Below are positions 18,373 through 27,100 of a stretch of DNA of 64,000 nt, one piece after another. Made by a program: the position numbers and the translations under genes. The DNA is from Bacillota bacterium (lineage in GTDB: Bacteria > Bacillota > UBA4882 > UBA8346): assembly GCA_023429995.1 (NCBI GenBank), contig JAEZCE010000027.1, positions 124,001 to 188,000 on the forward strand, in the 5' to 3' direction. The stretch's first letter is position 1. The number at the start of each line of letters is the position of its first letter. Below the pieces are notes generated by a model that saw only the letters and a program-made list of their open reading frames with translations, searched no databases and was not told where the DNA came from.

Positions 18373-18732
18373 ATGTCTTTTAAAGTCGCTGTTGCCAGTA
18401 ATGACGGGCAAAATATCAATGAACATTTCGGCAGGGCCCGCCATTTTTTAATCTTTGATCGGATCGATGAACATTTTAAACTGGTTGAAGTAAGAGAAAT
18501 CATTCCTCCCCATTGCGCTCAGGAGCCCCAGGAGCACCATGATATTAATTCGCTCATTGAGGTTCTCAAAGATTGTCGTTTTATTTTAGCAGACCAGATT
18601 GGACCCGGAGCAACCCAGCAGTTAGCTTCCAACGGTATCAAGGGATTTGCTGTTTCCGGAGCTATTGATCAAATCATGGAAAAATTACAAAATTCCTATG
18701 AAGTTAAAAATTATTTAAAAAGTTGCCAATGA
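18373..18732 (+). CDS. NifX/NafY-like iron-molybdenum cofactor-binding domain protein
   Basis: A 119-residue single-domain protein of the dinitrogenase iron-molybdenum cofactor family (RNase H-like fold): FKVAVASNDGQNINEHFGRA at the N-terminus, a cysteine/histidine-rich middle (HCAQEPQEHHD), and a GATQQLASNGIKGF block. Such proteins carry Fe-S or FeMo cofactor precursors. Its position one gene before a nitrogenase-like alpha subunit supports a role in cluster delivery to that enzyme. ATG follows GGTGGAGGTTGG. Flanked by leader elements L1 and L2. Confidence 0.85.
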   Translation: MSFKVAVASNDGQNINEHFGRARHFLIFDRIDEHFKLVEVREIIPPHCAQEPQEHHDINSLIEVLKDCRFILADQIGPGATQQLASNGIKGFAVSGAIDQIMEKLQNSYEVKNYLKSCQ

Positions 18733-18748
18733 ATTCAATTTTTGAAAG

Positions 18749-18798
18749 TTGACCAGAGATACTGGAGACTATGGAGCCTAAGCACATAGTCTTTTTTA
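18749..18798 (+). promoter_or_regulatory. Leader element L2: hairpin plus intrinsic terminator
   Basis: TTGACCAG-AGATA-CTGGAGAC, then GACTATG / CATAGTC and six T residues. It starts 16 bases after the NifX-like stop and so looks like an attenuator inside an operon, before the nitrogenase-like alpha gene. Confidence 0.8.
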
Positions 18799-18856
18799 TT
18801 TGATTAAGGGTTTTGATTCTTTTATCCAAAACATTTCAAAACGAGGAGGAACCAGC

Positions 18857-20329
18857 ATGCCGATTAATATCAAAAGTTTAGAATCGCCAACCCGGGAAAC
18901 CCGTTTGGGGGCAATTACCGGGTATCAAGGCACCATACAGGATCTGGCCGTCAAAGCCAGTGAATGCAGCCTGAAAAACCGGGAACGCAGTTTCAGCCAG
19001 ACCAGTGCTTGCAGTTCCGGCTGCGCTCAGGGGCATCTGTCGGGTATTCGGGACGCCGCCATCGTTAGCCATGCTCCAATAGGTTGCGCCGCCGATTCCA
19101 TTGGCGCCAATGTCCAGAATAAGTGGGGTAACCGGGTGCGAAACTGGGAGTATCATAATGTGAAATTCATTTGCTCCAATATGACCGAGGAAGATACGGT
19201 TTTTGGCGCTGTCAACAAATTGCGGGAAGCAGTCCGGGAAGCCTATCGCCGATTTAATCCGAAAGCGATTTTTGTAACCACTTCATGCGCCTCGGCGATT
19301 ATCGGAGAGGATATCAATGGGATTTTGGATGAATTACGCCAGGAACTCCCAATCCCTTTGGCGCCGGTCTTTTGCGAGGGTTTTCGTTCCAAAGTGTGGG
19401 CATCGGGTTTTGATGCGGCTTATCATGCCATTTTAACCTGGATTGTCAAACCGCCGCAGCAGAAAACCAATGGGGTCAATATGATTAATTTCAGAGGAAG
19501 CGCTAAAGAAACGATTACCGAGATCTTAGCCCGGTTCGGACTACGTCCGGTTTTTATCGCCCCCTTCAGTACCATTGAAGAACTATCCAAAACATCGGAA
19601 TCCGTCGCCACAATCAGCATTTGCGGTACCTTGGGGGGATATTTCGGTAACGGGCTGGAGGAGCATTATGGGGTTCCTTATGTAAAATCCATGCAACCGC
19701 ATGGCATAGCCGGTATGGATAGTTGGTTACGGGGTCTGGGGAAGGCGGCTGGTAAAGAAAAGGAAGTGGAAACATTTATCGGCGAAGAGAAACGACGGAT
19801 TGAGCCTCAACTGGAAGAAATCCGTTCCCGATTAAGGGGGAAAAAGGCCATCGTCGGCATGGGGCCCAGTTTTGGCCATAATTACATCCGGGTCTTGGAG
19901 GAATTGGGTATCGAAGTCATCTGGGGATCTACCTGGCATTTTGACCTCCATTATGACCACGGTAGCTGCCCTGAATCCACTTTGCATATTGCCGGAAACC
20001 GGCAAAAAGACTTGCCGGTCAGTGTTTGCGACCAGCAGAATTTTGAATTGCTCAATCTTTTAAACCGCTTGCGGCCGGATATCTATGTCTCCCGCCATGG
20101 CGGGACCGCTGTTTGGGCTACCAAGATGGGTATCACTTCGATCATGGTCGCCGATGAGTTCAGCGCTTTCGGCTACCAGGGTTTGGTGGATTTTGGTTAC
20201 CGGATTATCGATTCGTTGGCCAATCGCAGCCTGGCTAAAAATTTGGCTTCCAGAGTGAAACTGCCGTATACCGATTGGTGGCTTGCCCAGGACAGTTTTA
20301 ACTTTCTAAAGGAGGGGGAGCTGGTTTGA
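18857..20329 (+). CDS. Nitrogenase-like component 1 alpha subunit (copy 1)
   Basis: 490 residues of the NifD/NifE-type oxidoreductase family. P-cluster-type cysteines are present: one in ACSSGC near residue 51, GC near 77 (HAPIGC) and SCAS near 144. The cofactor cysteine equivalent lies in ISICGT near 256. By hand alignment on GYQG (near 440) the position of NifD His442 is isoleucine here. It likely pairs with the next gene and an unlinked NifH-like reductase. The sulfur-gene setting suggests a methylthio-alkane-reductase-like role rather than nitrogen fixation (inference). ATG at 18857 follows GAGGAGG. Confidence 0.85.
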   Translation: MPINIKSLESPTRETRLGAITGYQGTIQDLAVKASECSLKNRERSFSQTSACSSGCAQGHLSGIRDAAIVSHAPIGCAADSIGANVQNKWGNRVRNWEYHNVKFICSNMTEEDTVFGAVNKLREAVREAYRRFNPKAIFVTTSCASAIIGEDINGILDELRQELPIPLAPVFCEGFRSKVWASGFDAAYHAILTWIVKPPQQKTNGVNMINFRGSAKETITEILARFGLRPVFIAPFSTIEELSKTSESVATISICGTLGGYFGNGLEEHYGVPYVKSMQPHGIAGMDSWLRGLGKAAGKEKEVETFIGEEKRRIEPQLEEIRSRLRGKKAIVGMGPSFGHNYIRVLEELGIEVIWGSTWHFDLHYDHGSCPESTLHIAGNRQKDLPVSVCDQQNFELLNLLNRLRPDIYVSRHGGTAVWATKMGITSIMVADEFSAFGYQGLVDFGYRIIDSLANRSLAKNLASRVKLPYTDWWLAQDSFNFLKEGELV

Positions 20330-21651
20330 CGACAGGATTGGTAGAACAAGTACGCCATGTCTGCGCACTGGGCGCATTGCAAACAGTCCAGGCGATTGAC
20401 CGGGCTGTACCGATACTCCATGCCGGACCGGGTTGCGGCCAAAAGTTATGGAGCGCTTTAGCGGTGGATAACGGCTGTCAAGGCTCGGGATATATCGGCG
20501 GCCATTCAGTCCCCTCCACCAATGCCAGTGAAAAAGAGATCATCTTCGGTGGAACTGCCCGTTTGAAGGAAGTGGTGGAAAACTCTTTCAAGGTTCTGGA
20601 TGCCGATTTATACGTGGTCCTAACGGGTTGTGCCGCTGATATTGTCGGGGATGATGTCGGCGAAGTTGTCAGGAGTTTTCAGGAGCGCGGAAAACCGATT
20701 GTCTATGTTGAAACGGGTGGATTTAAGGGTACCAATATTTATGGGCATGAGTTGGTTTTGGATGCCATCTTTGATCAATATCTGCTGGCAACACCGGAAG
20801 AGGTGGAGTCGGGATTGGTGAACGTTTGGTCGGTTGTTCCTTATCAGGATCCTTTTTGGACCGGCAATTTGAAAATGATAGGCCACTTGATTTCCAAAAT
20901 CGGCTTGCGTCCGAATCTTGTTTTCGGACCCGGGCGGGGTATCCCATCCCTGCAAAAAATTCCCCGGGCTCAGTTTAACTTGTTGGTTTCACCTTGGGTC
21001 GGACTCCGCAATGTCCAACATTTGCAGGAAAAATACGGAACGCCCTTTTTCCACTATCCGGTATTACCGATCGGTCCTACCGAAACCGGTAAATTTTTGC
21101 GGAAAGTCGCCGAATTTGCCGCAGTGCCGCTTGAGAGCGTCGAAGGGGTGATTCAGGAATCTGAAGATGACTATTATTACTATATTGAACGCGCTGCGGA
21201 TATTTTGCTGGAAACCCGTTTAATGCCGCGGCGGTTTGTCGCCATCGGCGATAGCTTTTATACCTTGGGCCTTTCTAGATTTCTCATTAATGACCTGGGT
21301 TTGTTGCCGGAAACGCAGTTTATTACCGATGTTACACCCCAGGAATATCAGGAATCAGTGACTGCCGGATTGAATAAAGAGTTGATTGAGGGGATCCAGG
21401 CTCCGGTAGTCTTTACCAATGACGGAGGAGTGATTGATGAACACTTACGAGGGATTCAGTTTCACAGCCGCCCTTTGATTTTGGGAAGTTCCTGGGAACG
21501 GGTACTGGCTCGGGAAATCAATGGTTATCAACTGTCGATTTCGATGCCGGTTACCGACCGGATGGTGTTGAACCGTGCCTATGTGGGTTATCGGGGGGCC
21601 CTGCGGCTGATTGAAGATATTTATACGGTTGTCTTGCAGGATTTCCAATAA
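20326..21651 (+). CDS. Nitrogenase-like component 1 beta subunit (copy 1)
   Basis: 441 residues, NifK/NifN-type. Cluster-binding cysteines are in CALGA near residue 12, HAGPGC near 37 and LTGCAAD near 101. It is short for NifK (about 520) because it lacks the N-terminal extension. A TTG start overlaps the alpha stop (TTGA), giving tight coupling, with AAGGAGGGGG upstream. It presumably forms an alpha2beta2 tetramer with the preceding product. The next genes encode an ABC permease and binding protein likely to import its substrate. Confidence 0.85.
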   Translation: MTTGLVEQVRHVCALGALQTVQAIDRAVPILHAGPGCGQKLWSALAVDNGCQGSGYIGGHSVPSTNASEKEIIFGGTARLKEVVENSFKVLDADLYVVLTGCAADIVGDDVGEVVRSFQERGKPIVYVETGGFKGTNIYGHELVLDAIFDQYLLATPEEVESGLVNVWSVVPYQDPFWTGNLKMIGHLISKIGLRPNLVFGPGRGIPSLQKIPRAQFNLLVSPWVGLRNVQHLQEKYGTPFFHYPVLPIGPTETGKFLRKVAEFAAVPLESVEGVIQESEDDYYYYIERAADILLETRLMPRRFVAIGDSFYTLGLSRFLINDLGLLPETQFITDVTPQEYQESVTAGLNKELIEGIQAPVVFTNDGGVIDEHLRGIQFHSRPLILGSSWERVLAREINGYQLSISMPVTDRMVLNRAYVGYRGALRLIEDIYTVVLQDFQ

Positions 21652-21702
21652 TTTGATTGAAGTATGGGATTTCTATTGATTCGTGAAAGGAGGGAGAAGG
21701 AT

Positions 21703-22485
21703 TTGATATATGATTTGGCAAAAAAAATTTCGAAGCTGGTCTATAATTTGTTGGCGATAGTTCTGTTCCTTTTGGTATGGGAAATTACTGCCCGCTCGGG
21801 AGCTTTCAATCCCACTTTTTTACCGCCATTTTCCAAAGTAGCGCAGGCATTTTGGAGTTTGGCCATGACCGGAATCCTGTTTCATCATTTGATTATCAGT
21901 TTAGGACGGGCTTTGTTCGGATTTGCAGTTGGGCTGGTGATTGCGGTACCTCTGGGACTATTAATTGGTTGGAACAGAGAATTTGAGCGGTTTATCGATC
22001 CTTTATTGCAAACTTTCAGGCAGACCTCGGCTTTATCTTTGTTTCCCGTATTTATCCTGCTTTTCGGGATTGGGGAGACTTCCAAGGTAGCCATTATTTT
22101 TTGGGGTGTCCAGTGGCCGATTTTATTGAGTACCATCGCCGGAGTGCGGAGCGTGGAACCGCTGTTGATAAAATCGGCCCGCTCCATGGGCGCTTCTTCT
22201 GTCACGCTGTTCCACAAGGTAATCCTCCCCGGCGCTTTTCCATCGATCTTTACCGGGATCCGCTTAAGCGCAACTTATTCCATTTTAATACTGATTGCCG
22301 CCGAGATGATCGGTTCCAACGCTGGCCTGGGATTTTTACTTTATACATCGGAGACTAATTTTCAGATACCGGAAATGTATGCGGCGATATTGACCATGTC
22401 CTTGTTAGGTTTGACTCTAAACTACTTATTACTGGGCATTGGCTCCCGGATCATCCGCTGGAAGGAAGAGTTACCGGTTCATTAA
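21703..22485 (+). CDS. ABC transporter permease (SsuC/TauC/NrtB type, copy 1)
   Basis: About 260 residues, six membrane helices, with the BPD_transp_1 EAA loop (SARSMGASSVTLFHKVILPG). The family imports sulfonates, taurine, nitrate or aromatic sulfur compounds. A TTG at 21703 follows GAAAGGAGGGAGAAGG and is preferred over the ATG at 21664, which lacks a ribosome site. It lies 51 bases after the nitrogenase-like beta gene. It closely resembles the permease at 44898 (same NPxFxPPF and LQTFRQ blocks). No ATPase gene follows. Confidence 0.88.
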   Translation: MIYDLAKKISKLVYNLLAIVLFLLVWEITARSGAFNPTFLPPFSKVAQAFWSLAMTGILFHHLIISLGRALFGFAVGLVIAVPLGLLIGWNREFERFIDPLLQTFRQTSALSLFPVFILLFGIGETSKVAIIFWGVQWPILLSTIAGVRSVEPLLIKSARSMGASSVTLFHKVILPGAFPSIFTGIRLSATYSILILIAAEMIGSNAGLGFLLYTSETNFQIPEMYAAILTMSLLGLTLNYLLLGIGSRIIRWKEELPVH

Positions 22486-22502
22486 GATCAGGAGGGGAAA
22501 AT

Positions 22503-23504
22503 ATGCAAAAGAACAAAGTAGTTTCGTTTATGACTTTCATCATAAGCTTCCTATGCATTTTTATTTCCGGAATTGTTTTTTCAGAAAACCGCCATCCGGG
22601 GAAAAAACTCTTTCCGATTAAGGTCCAAACTCAAACCAGTTTTACCGAGTATTTTATCGCTGAAGATTTGGGATTTTTGAAAGAAGAAGGTTTGCGCCTG
22701 GAATATATCGGCTTATTACAGTCTGGAACCGAGATCGCTGCCGTAGTCAGCGGCGCCAGCGATGTTTTTACCGGACATCCCAATACGGTGGCCAAGGCGA
22801 TTTTAGCTGGAGCCCCGATCAAGATTGTGGCGCCCGGGATGGTCGATCATCCCACTTATCCTCATATGGTTTATTTTGTTAAAAAAGGCAGCCGAATTCA
22901 AACAGCCCGGGATATCCGGAAATCAAGACGTCCAATCAAAGTAGCGGTTTCCGGTATTAATATCTGCGCCGATCTTTTGTTTCTGGAATGGCTGGGACAG
23001 AATCAAATTCCCGATGCCAAAGCGGAGTTTACGGTGATGCCCGACAAACAGCAAGAACAAGCTTTGGAGCAAGGACTGGTGGATGTGGCTACGCTTCATC
23101 CTCCCTATTGGAAACGGGCCGAAGCAAATCAAAAGCTGGTCAAATTGGTCAGCACTTGGGAGATTACTAAAAATCCTGGATCCGGCGCTTCTGTCCGGGG
23201 CTTTTCTGAAGAATTCCTAAAAAAGCATCCCAAGGAGGTCAGGGGTTTTGTACGGGCATTGATTAAATCCCATCTATGGATTGATACCCACCTTCAAGAA
23301 GCCATCCGGATTGAAGCCCGCCACTTTAACCTGAAGCCGGAAGAGGTTTCCCCATTCTGGTATGATGAGAATGAGTACATTCAAGATTCGTATATGAACG
23401 ACTGGTTTCAAATGATGATCCGCCACGGACAGCTTAAGCAAGGCCAGCTTAAACCCAGTGATATTTATACTAATGATTATAATCCCTATTATCGGAAAAA
23501 ATGA
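22503..23504 (+). CDS. ABC substrate-binding protein (SsuA/TauA/NrtA-like, copy 1)
   Basis: 333 residues: N-terminal signal peptide (about 1-27), then an SBP fold with FTEYFIAEDLGFLKEEGL, a GHPNTVAKAI ligand-loop region and HPPYWKRAE. It should capture an organosulfur or anionic compound for the upstream permease. It is paralogous to the binding protein at 43752 (shared ...NPYY C-terminus and HPPY block). ATG follows GGAGGGG. It ends the nitrogenase-like operon; leader L3 follows 46 bases later. Confidence 0.85.
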   Translation: MQKNKVVSFMTFIISFLCIFISGIVFSENRHPGKKLFPIKVQTQTSFTEYFIAEDLGFLKEEGLRLEYIGLLQSGTEIAAVVSGASDVFTGHPNTVAKAILAGAPIKIVAPGMVDHPTYPHMVYFVKKGSRIQTARDIRKSRRPIKVAVSGINICADLLFLEWLGQNQIPDAKAEFTVMPDKQQEQALEQGLVDVATLHPPYWKRAEANQKLVKLVSTWEITKNPGSGASVRGFSEEFLKKHPKEVRGFVRALIKSHLWIDTHLQEAIRIEARHFNLKPEEVSPFWYDENEYIQDSYMNDWFQMMIRHGQLKQGQLKPSDIYTNDYNPYYRKK

Positions 23505-23550
23505 ATAAAGTAAATTAGGACATTTGCCCAATCATTTTTGAGGGAGCTAG

Positions 23551-23611
23551 TTGACCAGAAATGCTGGAGACCAAGTAACTTTGCAAATTTGTAAAGCATA
23601 CTTGTTTTTTT
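23551..23611 (+). promoter_or_regulatory. Leader element L3: orphan hairpin plus terminator
   Basis: TTGACCAG-AAATG-CTGGAGACC, then a stem CAAGTA / TACTTG with inner CTTT / AAAG pairing and seven T residues. Only a 12-codon frame follows it before the next promoter, so its original target may have been lost, or it acts as the operon terminator. Confidence 0.7.
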
Positions 23612-23659
23612 GGGAGATTAATACTAGGATTAAGGATTTGTCCGTAAGGAGGAAAGTAA

Positions 23660-23698
23660 ATGGTAAAGTCTACGATTTGTTTGGCCAACATATATTAA
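23660..23698 (+). CDS. Mini-ORF MVKSTICLANIY
   Basis: A 12-codon frame with a strong ribosome site (GTAAGGAGGAAAG, good spacing). The start MVKSTICL resembles the start of another mini-ORF at 29685 (MIRSNICL). It could be a leader peptide, a truncated gene start or chance. It lies between L3 and the promoter of the CitE-like operon. Confidence 0.3.
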   Translation: MVKSTICLANIY

Positions 23699-23749
23699 AG
23701 AGATGTTTCTGGCAATTATTTATTTTTTATAAAAATTGTTAGTATAATA

Positions 23750-23778
23750 TTGACAAATTGGTTGTTGTAGACTATTAT
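23750..23778 (+). promoter_or_regulatory. Promoter of the CitE-like/aminoacyl-carrier operon
   Basis: TTGACA (23750-23755), 17-base spacer, TATTAT (23773-23778), about 60 bases before leader L4. Confidence 0.75.
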
Positions 23779-23840
23779 ATAATTATTATATATTTATAAT
23801 TTTACCAATCACCACAATAATTTAAATAAAACAAAGTGTG

Positions 23841-23890
23841 CTGACTGGATAACCGGAGGCAATATCTGTAAAGATGTTGTCTTTTCTTTT
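23841..23890 (+). promoter_or_regulatory. Leader element L4: hairpin plus terminator (short-loop type)
   Basis: CTGACTGG-ATAA-CCGGAGGC, then GGCAATATCT / AGATGTTGTC (with G-U pairs) and TTTTCTTTT. The 4-base hairpin loop and AGGC match leader L7 rather than the others, and the stem changes by compensating substitutions. It precedes the CitE-like operon. Confidence 0.75.
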
Positions 23891-23977
23891 AACTAATATA
23901 TTCATTATAAATATTAAAAATGTACTGAGTTACTTTAATAGAAAGTATGCGCATTGAACTTAAAGGGAGGGGTCTTG

Positions 23978-24877
23978 ATGGAAAGAAAATCATTATGGGG
24001 GGCTCACTTATTTATACCAGGCAATAAGGCTGGATTCTTATGTAAATTGCCAGTATTAAACGTAAAAAATATTATTATTGATCTGGAATTTGCTACTAAA
24101 TTTCCTTTTAAGACAGAAGCTAGGTATTTGACTCGTAATGCGATTTCTTATATTCGTTCAGTTAGGCCGGACATAAATACCTGTATTAGAATCAATTTAT
24201 CTTCTACAGGTAAGTTACAGCAAGATGATATCGAAATTGTTGCGAAAAAACAGCCTGACTCAATTCGGGTACCTTCCGTTAATAATGCGGATGAGATCAA
24301 ATTCATTGACGAGACATTAACTAAGATTGAAAGGGAAAATCAACTGGAAATAGGGAGTATTAAACTGCATCCGATGATTGAGACCCCCTTAGGATTAACG
24401 CATATATCCGAAATAGTTGAGGCCAGTCCCCGAATTGAAGCCATTGCCTTCGGCGGAGAAGATTGGGCACAGAATTGTGGCCTGCTGAGAACGAAACTGG
24501 GGCATGAATTAGAGCATATAAAATTTGAAATGGTAACAGCGGCGGCTGAACATAAGATTTTTGCAATAGATTCAGTTTTTTCATTTCTTGATGATAAAGA
24601 AGGGTTAATTCATGACTGCAAAAACAGCAGAATAATTGGATTTAAAGCCAGAGCGACAATAAATCCAAGACAGCTAGAAATAATAAATCGGATTTATTCC
24701 CCTTCCCAAACGGAAATTAAATGGGCTGAGTCAATTATAAATAATTTGACGGAAATAAAACTGGGAAACAAAATCAATTACATATCGAATGGTATAATCA
24801 TGGATCCCCTTGCCATTAATCAGGCAAGAAATATTATTAAAGAAAGCGAAGAGGTGCGAATAAATGGAATTAATTAA
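23978..24877 (+). CDS. HpcH/HpaI-type (CitE-like) aldolase/lyase
   Basis: 299 residues of the HpcH/HpaI aldolase - citrate lyase beta family, TIM barrel, Mg-dependent C-C bond lyases acting on acyl-thioesters. Expected residues are visible: IIIDLEFA-K-EAR near 36-52, RINLSS near 75, PMIETPLGL near 134 and FGGEDW near 156. The CitG, CitX and CitD-like genes downstream indicate that its thioester substrate is carried on a citrate-lyase-type carrier protein. There is no CitF. ATG follows AAGGGAGGGG. It overlaps the next gene by 14 bases. The codons are strikingly AT-rich compared with flanking genes. Confidence 0.82.
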   Translation: MERKSLWGAHLFIPGNKAGFLCKLPVLNVKNIIIDLEFATKFPFKTEARYLTRNAISYIRSVRPDINTCIRINLSSTGKLQQDDIEIVAKKQPDSIRVPSVNNADEIKFIDETLTKIERENQLEIGSIKLHPMIETPLGLTHISEIVEASPRIEAIAFGGEDWAQNCGLLRTKLGHELEHIKFEMVTAAAEHKIFAIDSVFSFLDDKEGLIHDCKNSRIIGFKARATINPRQLEIINRIYSPSQTEIKWAESIINNLTEIKLGNKINYISNGIIMDPLAINQARNIIKESEEVRINGIN

Positions 24878-26006
24878 TGATGATTTATTATTTAGCGATT
24901 CTGTTATAAGAATGAAGAAGTTAGATACGCCGTTAAATTTACTTGAAATAAAAAAATGCATGTATAAATTCAATGCAGAATCAGTCTACCAAACAAATGT
25001 CGAAATAAGCGAATGGGATGGCTGCACCGTTATGTTTAAAGGTAAAAGTTTTGAAGCGATAGAAAATGATTGGGAATATCTAAAAAAAATTGTAAATAGC
25101 GTGATTGCTGGAAGAAAAGAAGATAAGAATCATAATAAATTTCAAAATCAAGTTTATATTACTGAAAATGACAGGACGTATGCAAGACCATATGATATTT
25201 TATCAAGTAAATATGTTAACCAATATTCAAATGGAAGATTGTATGTTACCGGCCATGTTGCAGGTTTATTCGAAAAATTGGATAAACTAATACTTAAATT
25301 TGCTGAAAGTGAAAAAGCTATTGAATTCTATTCCGAACCTTTGTGGCATGAGGAAGAGTTACCTAAATTCGGGTATACGCCTAATAATGATAATTTATTT
25401 CAAATAAATCATTTTAACGATGAGAAAAAATTATACTGGCAAAACGCCACATGTGATAATATTTGGAAATCATTTGAAAATTCTGTCGTTGATGATTTCA
25501 AGGTTTATAGTGCATTAGGTGTATGCAGCCGGACTGAAAAAAATCAAGTTTATTTTTATGAAAGGATGAATGTATTTCATATGAGGGAAATAGTCGCTGT
25601 TGGCGAAAAAGAGCAAATAATTAAATTTCGTGAACGTGCCATTGAATTTGTTATAGGGCTTGGACAGAAACTACAATTAAATTTTTTATTAGAACAAGCT
25701 GGCGATCCATTTTTTATTGAAGATAACAGTAAGGCAAATCATGATGGAGACAAATATGATTTGCCGGAAATTATTAAAATAGAATACCGTCCCTATCTAT
25801 ATGATGATAAAACTCTCGCGTGCGCAAGCTTTAATATTCATGGAGATTTTTTTGCAAAAAAATTTAATTATAGCGGAAAGACGGGAAAAGAGCCTATATG
25901 GACTAGTTGTATAGCTTTTGGCCTGGAAAGATGGTGTTGGGCCATTTTGGTTCAATTTGGAACTGATTTTAATAAATGGCCCTCGTTTTTAAAGAAGCTA
26001 TATTAA
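24864..26006 (+). CDS. Class II aaRS-like amino acid:[carrier protein] ligase
   Basis: 380 residues. The C-terminal half matches a class II synthetase core of the SerRS-like carrier-protein ligases: motif 2 CSRTE near 221 with ERMNVFHMREIV following, and motif 3 CIAFGLERW near 347-355. Candidate zinc ligands are Cys in NATC (195), Glu in MREIV (240) and Cys in TSCIAF (347), the C/E/C set known for these enzymes. No tRNA-binding arm is evident. Known homologues activate glycine or alanine with ATP and load it on a phosphopantetheine carrier protein. Here the likely acceptor is the CitD-like protein four genes downstream (inference). The N-terminal 150 residues are not recognised. Confidence 0.75.
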   Translation: MELINDDLLFSDSVIRMKKLDTPLNLLEIKKCMYKFNAESVYQTNVEISEWDGCTVMFKGKSFEAIENDWEYLKKIVNSVIAGRKEDKNHNKFQNQVYITENDRTYARPYDILSSKYVNQYSNGRLYVTGHVAGLFEKLDKLILKFAESEKAIEFYSEPLWHEEELPKFGYTPNNDNLFQINHFNDEKKLYWQNATCDNIWKSFENSVVDDFKVYSALGVCSRTEKNQVYFYERMNVFHMREIVAVGEKEQIIKFRERAIEFVIGLGQKLQLNFLLEQAGDPFFIEDNSKANHDGDKYDLPEIIKIEYRPYLYDDKTLACASFNIHGDFFAKKFNYSGKTGKEPIWTSCIAFGLERWCWAILVQFGTDFNKWPSFLKKLY

Positions 26007-26149
26007 CTTTGGAGAAAGCCGTTTAAATCATCTTTTTGAAAATTAGTGAAAAATAAAAAAATAATACGCCTAAGAATTGCTCGACTTCCAGTAGCTTTTT
26101 TTGAGAGCAAAATTAACTTTTTTCATCTTAAATATGGGAGAAAGCAACA

Positions 26150-27100
26150 ATGGTTGGTTGCTTAGAAAAATTAAAAGCTGAACTTGATGATAATAAATTT
26201 GTGGAGACCAAATCAGATTTATCAATTGGAGAAATGATTGAAAAAATTTGTTTTGATGGTATTATTTCCGAACCATGTATATGGCCCCATTTTGGTTTGG
26301 TAAGCATCCATGATTCGGGTTCCCATAAAGACATGGATTATCCATTGTTGATAAAGAGTGCCAAAAGTATTACTCCTTTTTTTCATTCCTGTTTTGAAAT
26401 AGGGCGCGCTTATTCGCCTAACAATAAAGATAGAATATTTGTCATCAGGCGGTTGGGAATGAACGCGGAATCAGAAATGTTAAAGGCTACAGGCAATATC
26501 AATACACATAAAGGAATTATTTTTTTATTAGGCATTTTATGTGTTTCGCTTGGTGAAATGTTTGGCATGAAGAGGAATTATTGCTCAAGTAAAACGGATT
26601 TTGGAAATTTAATGCTTACACAAGCCTATCATGGTTTTAAAGAAGAAATATTAAATGAAATTAAGAGACCCCATATAGGGTTAAGTCAAACATATGGCGA
26701 ATGGGTCCAATATAAATATGGAATAGCCGGGATAAGGGGACTTGTAACAACTAATTTTAAGATTATTCGTGAAGGGTTTAGGCTTTATGTGAACCTTTTC
26801 AATAGGGTAAATAATAAACATTTAGTATTAGGATATTTACGTGTTTATTTTTTAGCGAATTGTGAGGATACAAACATAATAAAACGGGCTGGTATATATA
26901 ATGCAAATAAAATAAAATTGTTAGCTAAAGAATCCCTTACAGCCGGAGGCGTTTTTACTAAAAAAGGAATCATTGTAATAAATGAGTTGGAAGAATGGAT
27001 GCTTAAAAACCAGTGGAGTGCAGCCGCAGCAGGCGATTTAGTAATAATTATATTATTTATGGTGGGGGCATATGAATCAGGAATCATTCATTATCGATGA
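26150..27100 (+). CDS. citG: Triphosphoribosyl-dephospho-CoA synthase (CitG)
   Basis: 316 residues with CitG signatures: SGSHKDMDY near residue 56, NINTHKGIIF near 115 and a C-terminal AAAAGDLV segment. CitG joins dephospho-CoA to ATP-derived ribose to make the precursor of the citrate-lyase prosthetic group. ATG follows TATGGGAGAAAG. There is a 143-base gap after the ligase gene with no visible feature. It overlaps citX by 29 bases. Confidence 0.88.
   Translation: MVGCLEKLKAELDDNKFVETKSDLSIGEMIEKICFDGIISEPCIWPHFGLVSIHDSGSHKDMDYPLLIKSAKSITPFFHSCFEIGRAYSPNNKDRIFVIRRLGMNAESEMLKATGNINTHKGIIFLLGILCVSLGEMFGMKRNYCSSKTDFGNLMLTQAYHGFKEEILNEIKRPHIGLSQTYGEWVQYKYGIAGIRGLVTTNFKIIREGFRLYVNLFNRVNNKHLVLGYLRVYFLANCEDTNIIKRAGIYNANKIKLLAKESLTAGGVFTKKGIIVINELEEWMLKNQWSAAAAGDLVIIILFMVGAYESGIIHYR

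Noticed and set aside
18373..21651. A classical nitrogen-fixation (nif) cluster
   Set aside because: No NifH, NifB, NifE/N, NifV or molybdate genes are in the window, the alpha copy 1 lacks the His442 equivalent, and the surrounding genes concern sulfur.
24864..26006. A true seryl- or other aminoacyl-tRNA synthetase
   Set aside because: No tRNA-binding arm is recognisable, the core motifs are those of the SerRS-like carrier-protein ligases, and a carrier-protein gene is in the same operon.
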